Below are positions 63,926-64,000 of a DNA stretch of 64,000 nt, in pieces. The notes beneath the pieces are model-generated. The model saw only the letters and a list, made by a program, of their open reading frames with translations, was not told the DNA's origin and ran no database searches. Each line of letters starts with the position of its first letter. Within the stretch, counting starts at the first letter, position 1. This DNA comes from an uncultured Acidobacteriota bacterium (GTDB lineage Bacteria > Acidobacteriota > Blastocatellia > RBC074), in assembly GCA_902825875.1 (NCBI GenBank), contig CADECP010000036.1:1-64000 (forward strand), read 5' to 3'. Made by a program: the position numbers and the translations under genes.

Positions 63926-64000
63926 CTTTTGCCAGTCGTCGGTTATCAGTGGAACTCGCGGGCAAGCTTTTTTAGTTCTACTGACTACTGACTACTCTCT

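Overview
The window is a bacterial chromosome segment of moderate GC (mid-50s % by eye). It looks like an Acidobacteriota genome, probably class Blastocatellia. That is an inference from gene content: two secreted proteins sharing the Solibacter-type C-terminal module (TIGR03437-like), a CHRD-domain protein, a choice-of-anchor-V protein, PASTA-less Ser/Thr kinases, secreted TonB-C proteins and many dispersed palindromic repeats. No rRNA, tRNA, CRISPR array or complete insertion sequence was seen.

Layout. 1-9 kb: hypothetical secreted protein, hemolysin III/PAQR membrane protein, Tat-exported Gfo/Idh/MocA oxidoreductase divergent from a FadR-type GntR regulator, rsmE, then two secreted adhesin-like proteins. 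9.4-22.2 kb: a long minus-strand run combining nucleoside uptake and salvage (two NupP/NupQ-type ABC permeases, purine nucleoside phosphorylase, uridine kinase, cytidine deaminase, an exported MTA/SAH-deaminase-like amidohydrolase) with a beta-lactamase-fold hydrolase, an M14 peptidase, a Clp-fold protease and two TonB-C proteins. 22-29.3 kb: DoxX, GH10 xylanase, NPP-type phosphodiesterase, OPT transporter and a small Cys-rich protein. 29.4-33.5 kb: an inverted repeat pair around the start of a Ser/Thr kinase, a DUF4258/YgiT toxin-antitoxin pair and an HtrA protease. 33.5-36.7 kb: an AT-richer island with a collagen-like secreted protein split by an apparent frameshift. 36.7-39.3 kb: glycosyltransferase and a second Gfo/Idh/MocA protein.

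39.3-47.4 kb is the most interesting part. In order it carries a Cys-rich exported protein, a Tat-exported homologue of isonitrile hydratase, a cytochrome c fused to the copper protein MbnP, the diheme MauG-like enzyme MbnH, a terminator, a TonB-dependent receptor, a cytochrome c'-like protein and (convergent) a periplasmic truncated hemoglobin. MbnH has no signal peptide or good start of its own. It lies in the -1 frame relative to MbnP, and the overlap contains a GGGAAAA slippery heptamer in the correct phase, a 5-nt spacer and a GC-rich stem. I propose that cytochrome c, MbnP and MbnH can be made as one exported polypeptide by -1 frameshifting; an assembly indel is the main alternative. The locus as a whole suggests copper or metal-chelate handling, possibly of an isonitrile chalkophore.

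47.5-64 kb: SRPBCC protein, BrnT/BrnA toxin-antitoxin pair, a 1177-residue kinase/AAA/TPR signalling protein, fatty-acid activation and oxidation genes (acyl-CoA synthetase, AhpD-like protein, acyl-CoA dehydrogenase), a Cpx-like envelope-stress module (CpxP-like protein divergent from a response regulator and histidine kinase), an RMD1/YagE-family membrane protein, a LolA-like secreted protein, a truncated antitoxin remnant and an ECF sigma factor whose anti-sigma partner would lie beyond the window.
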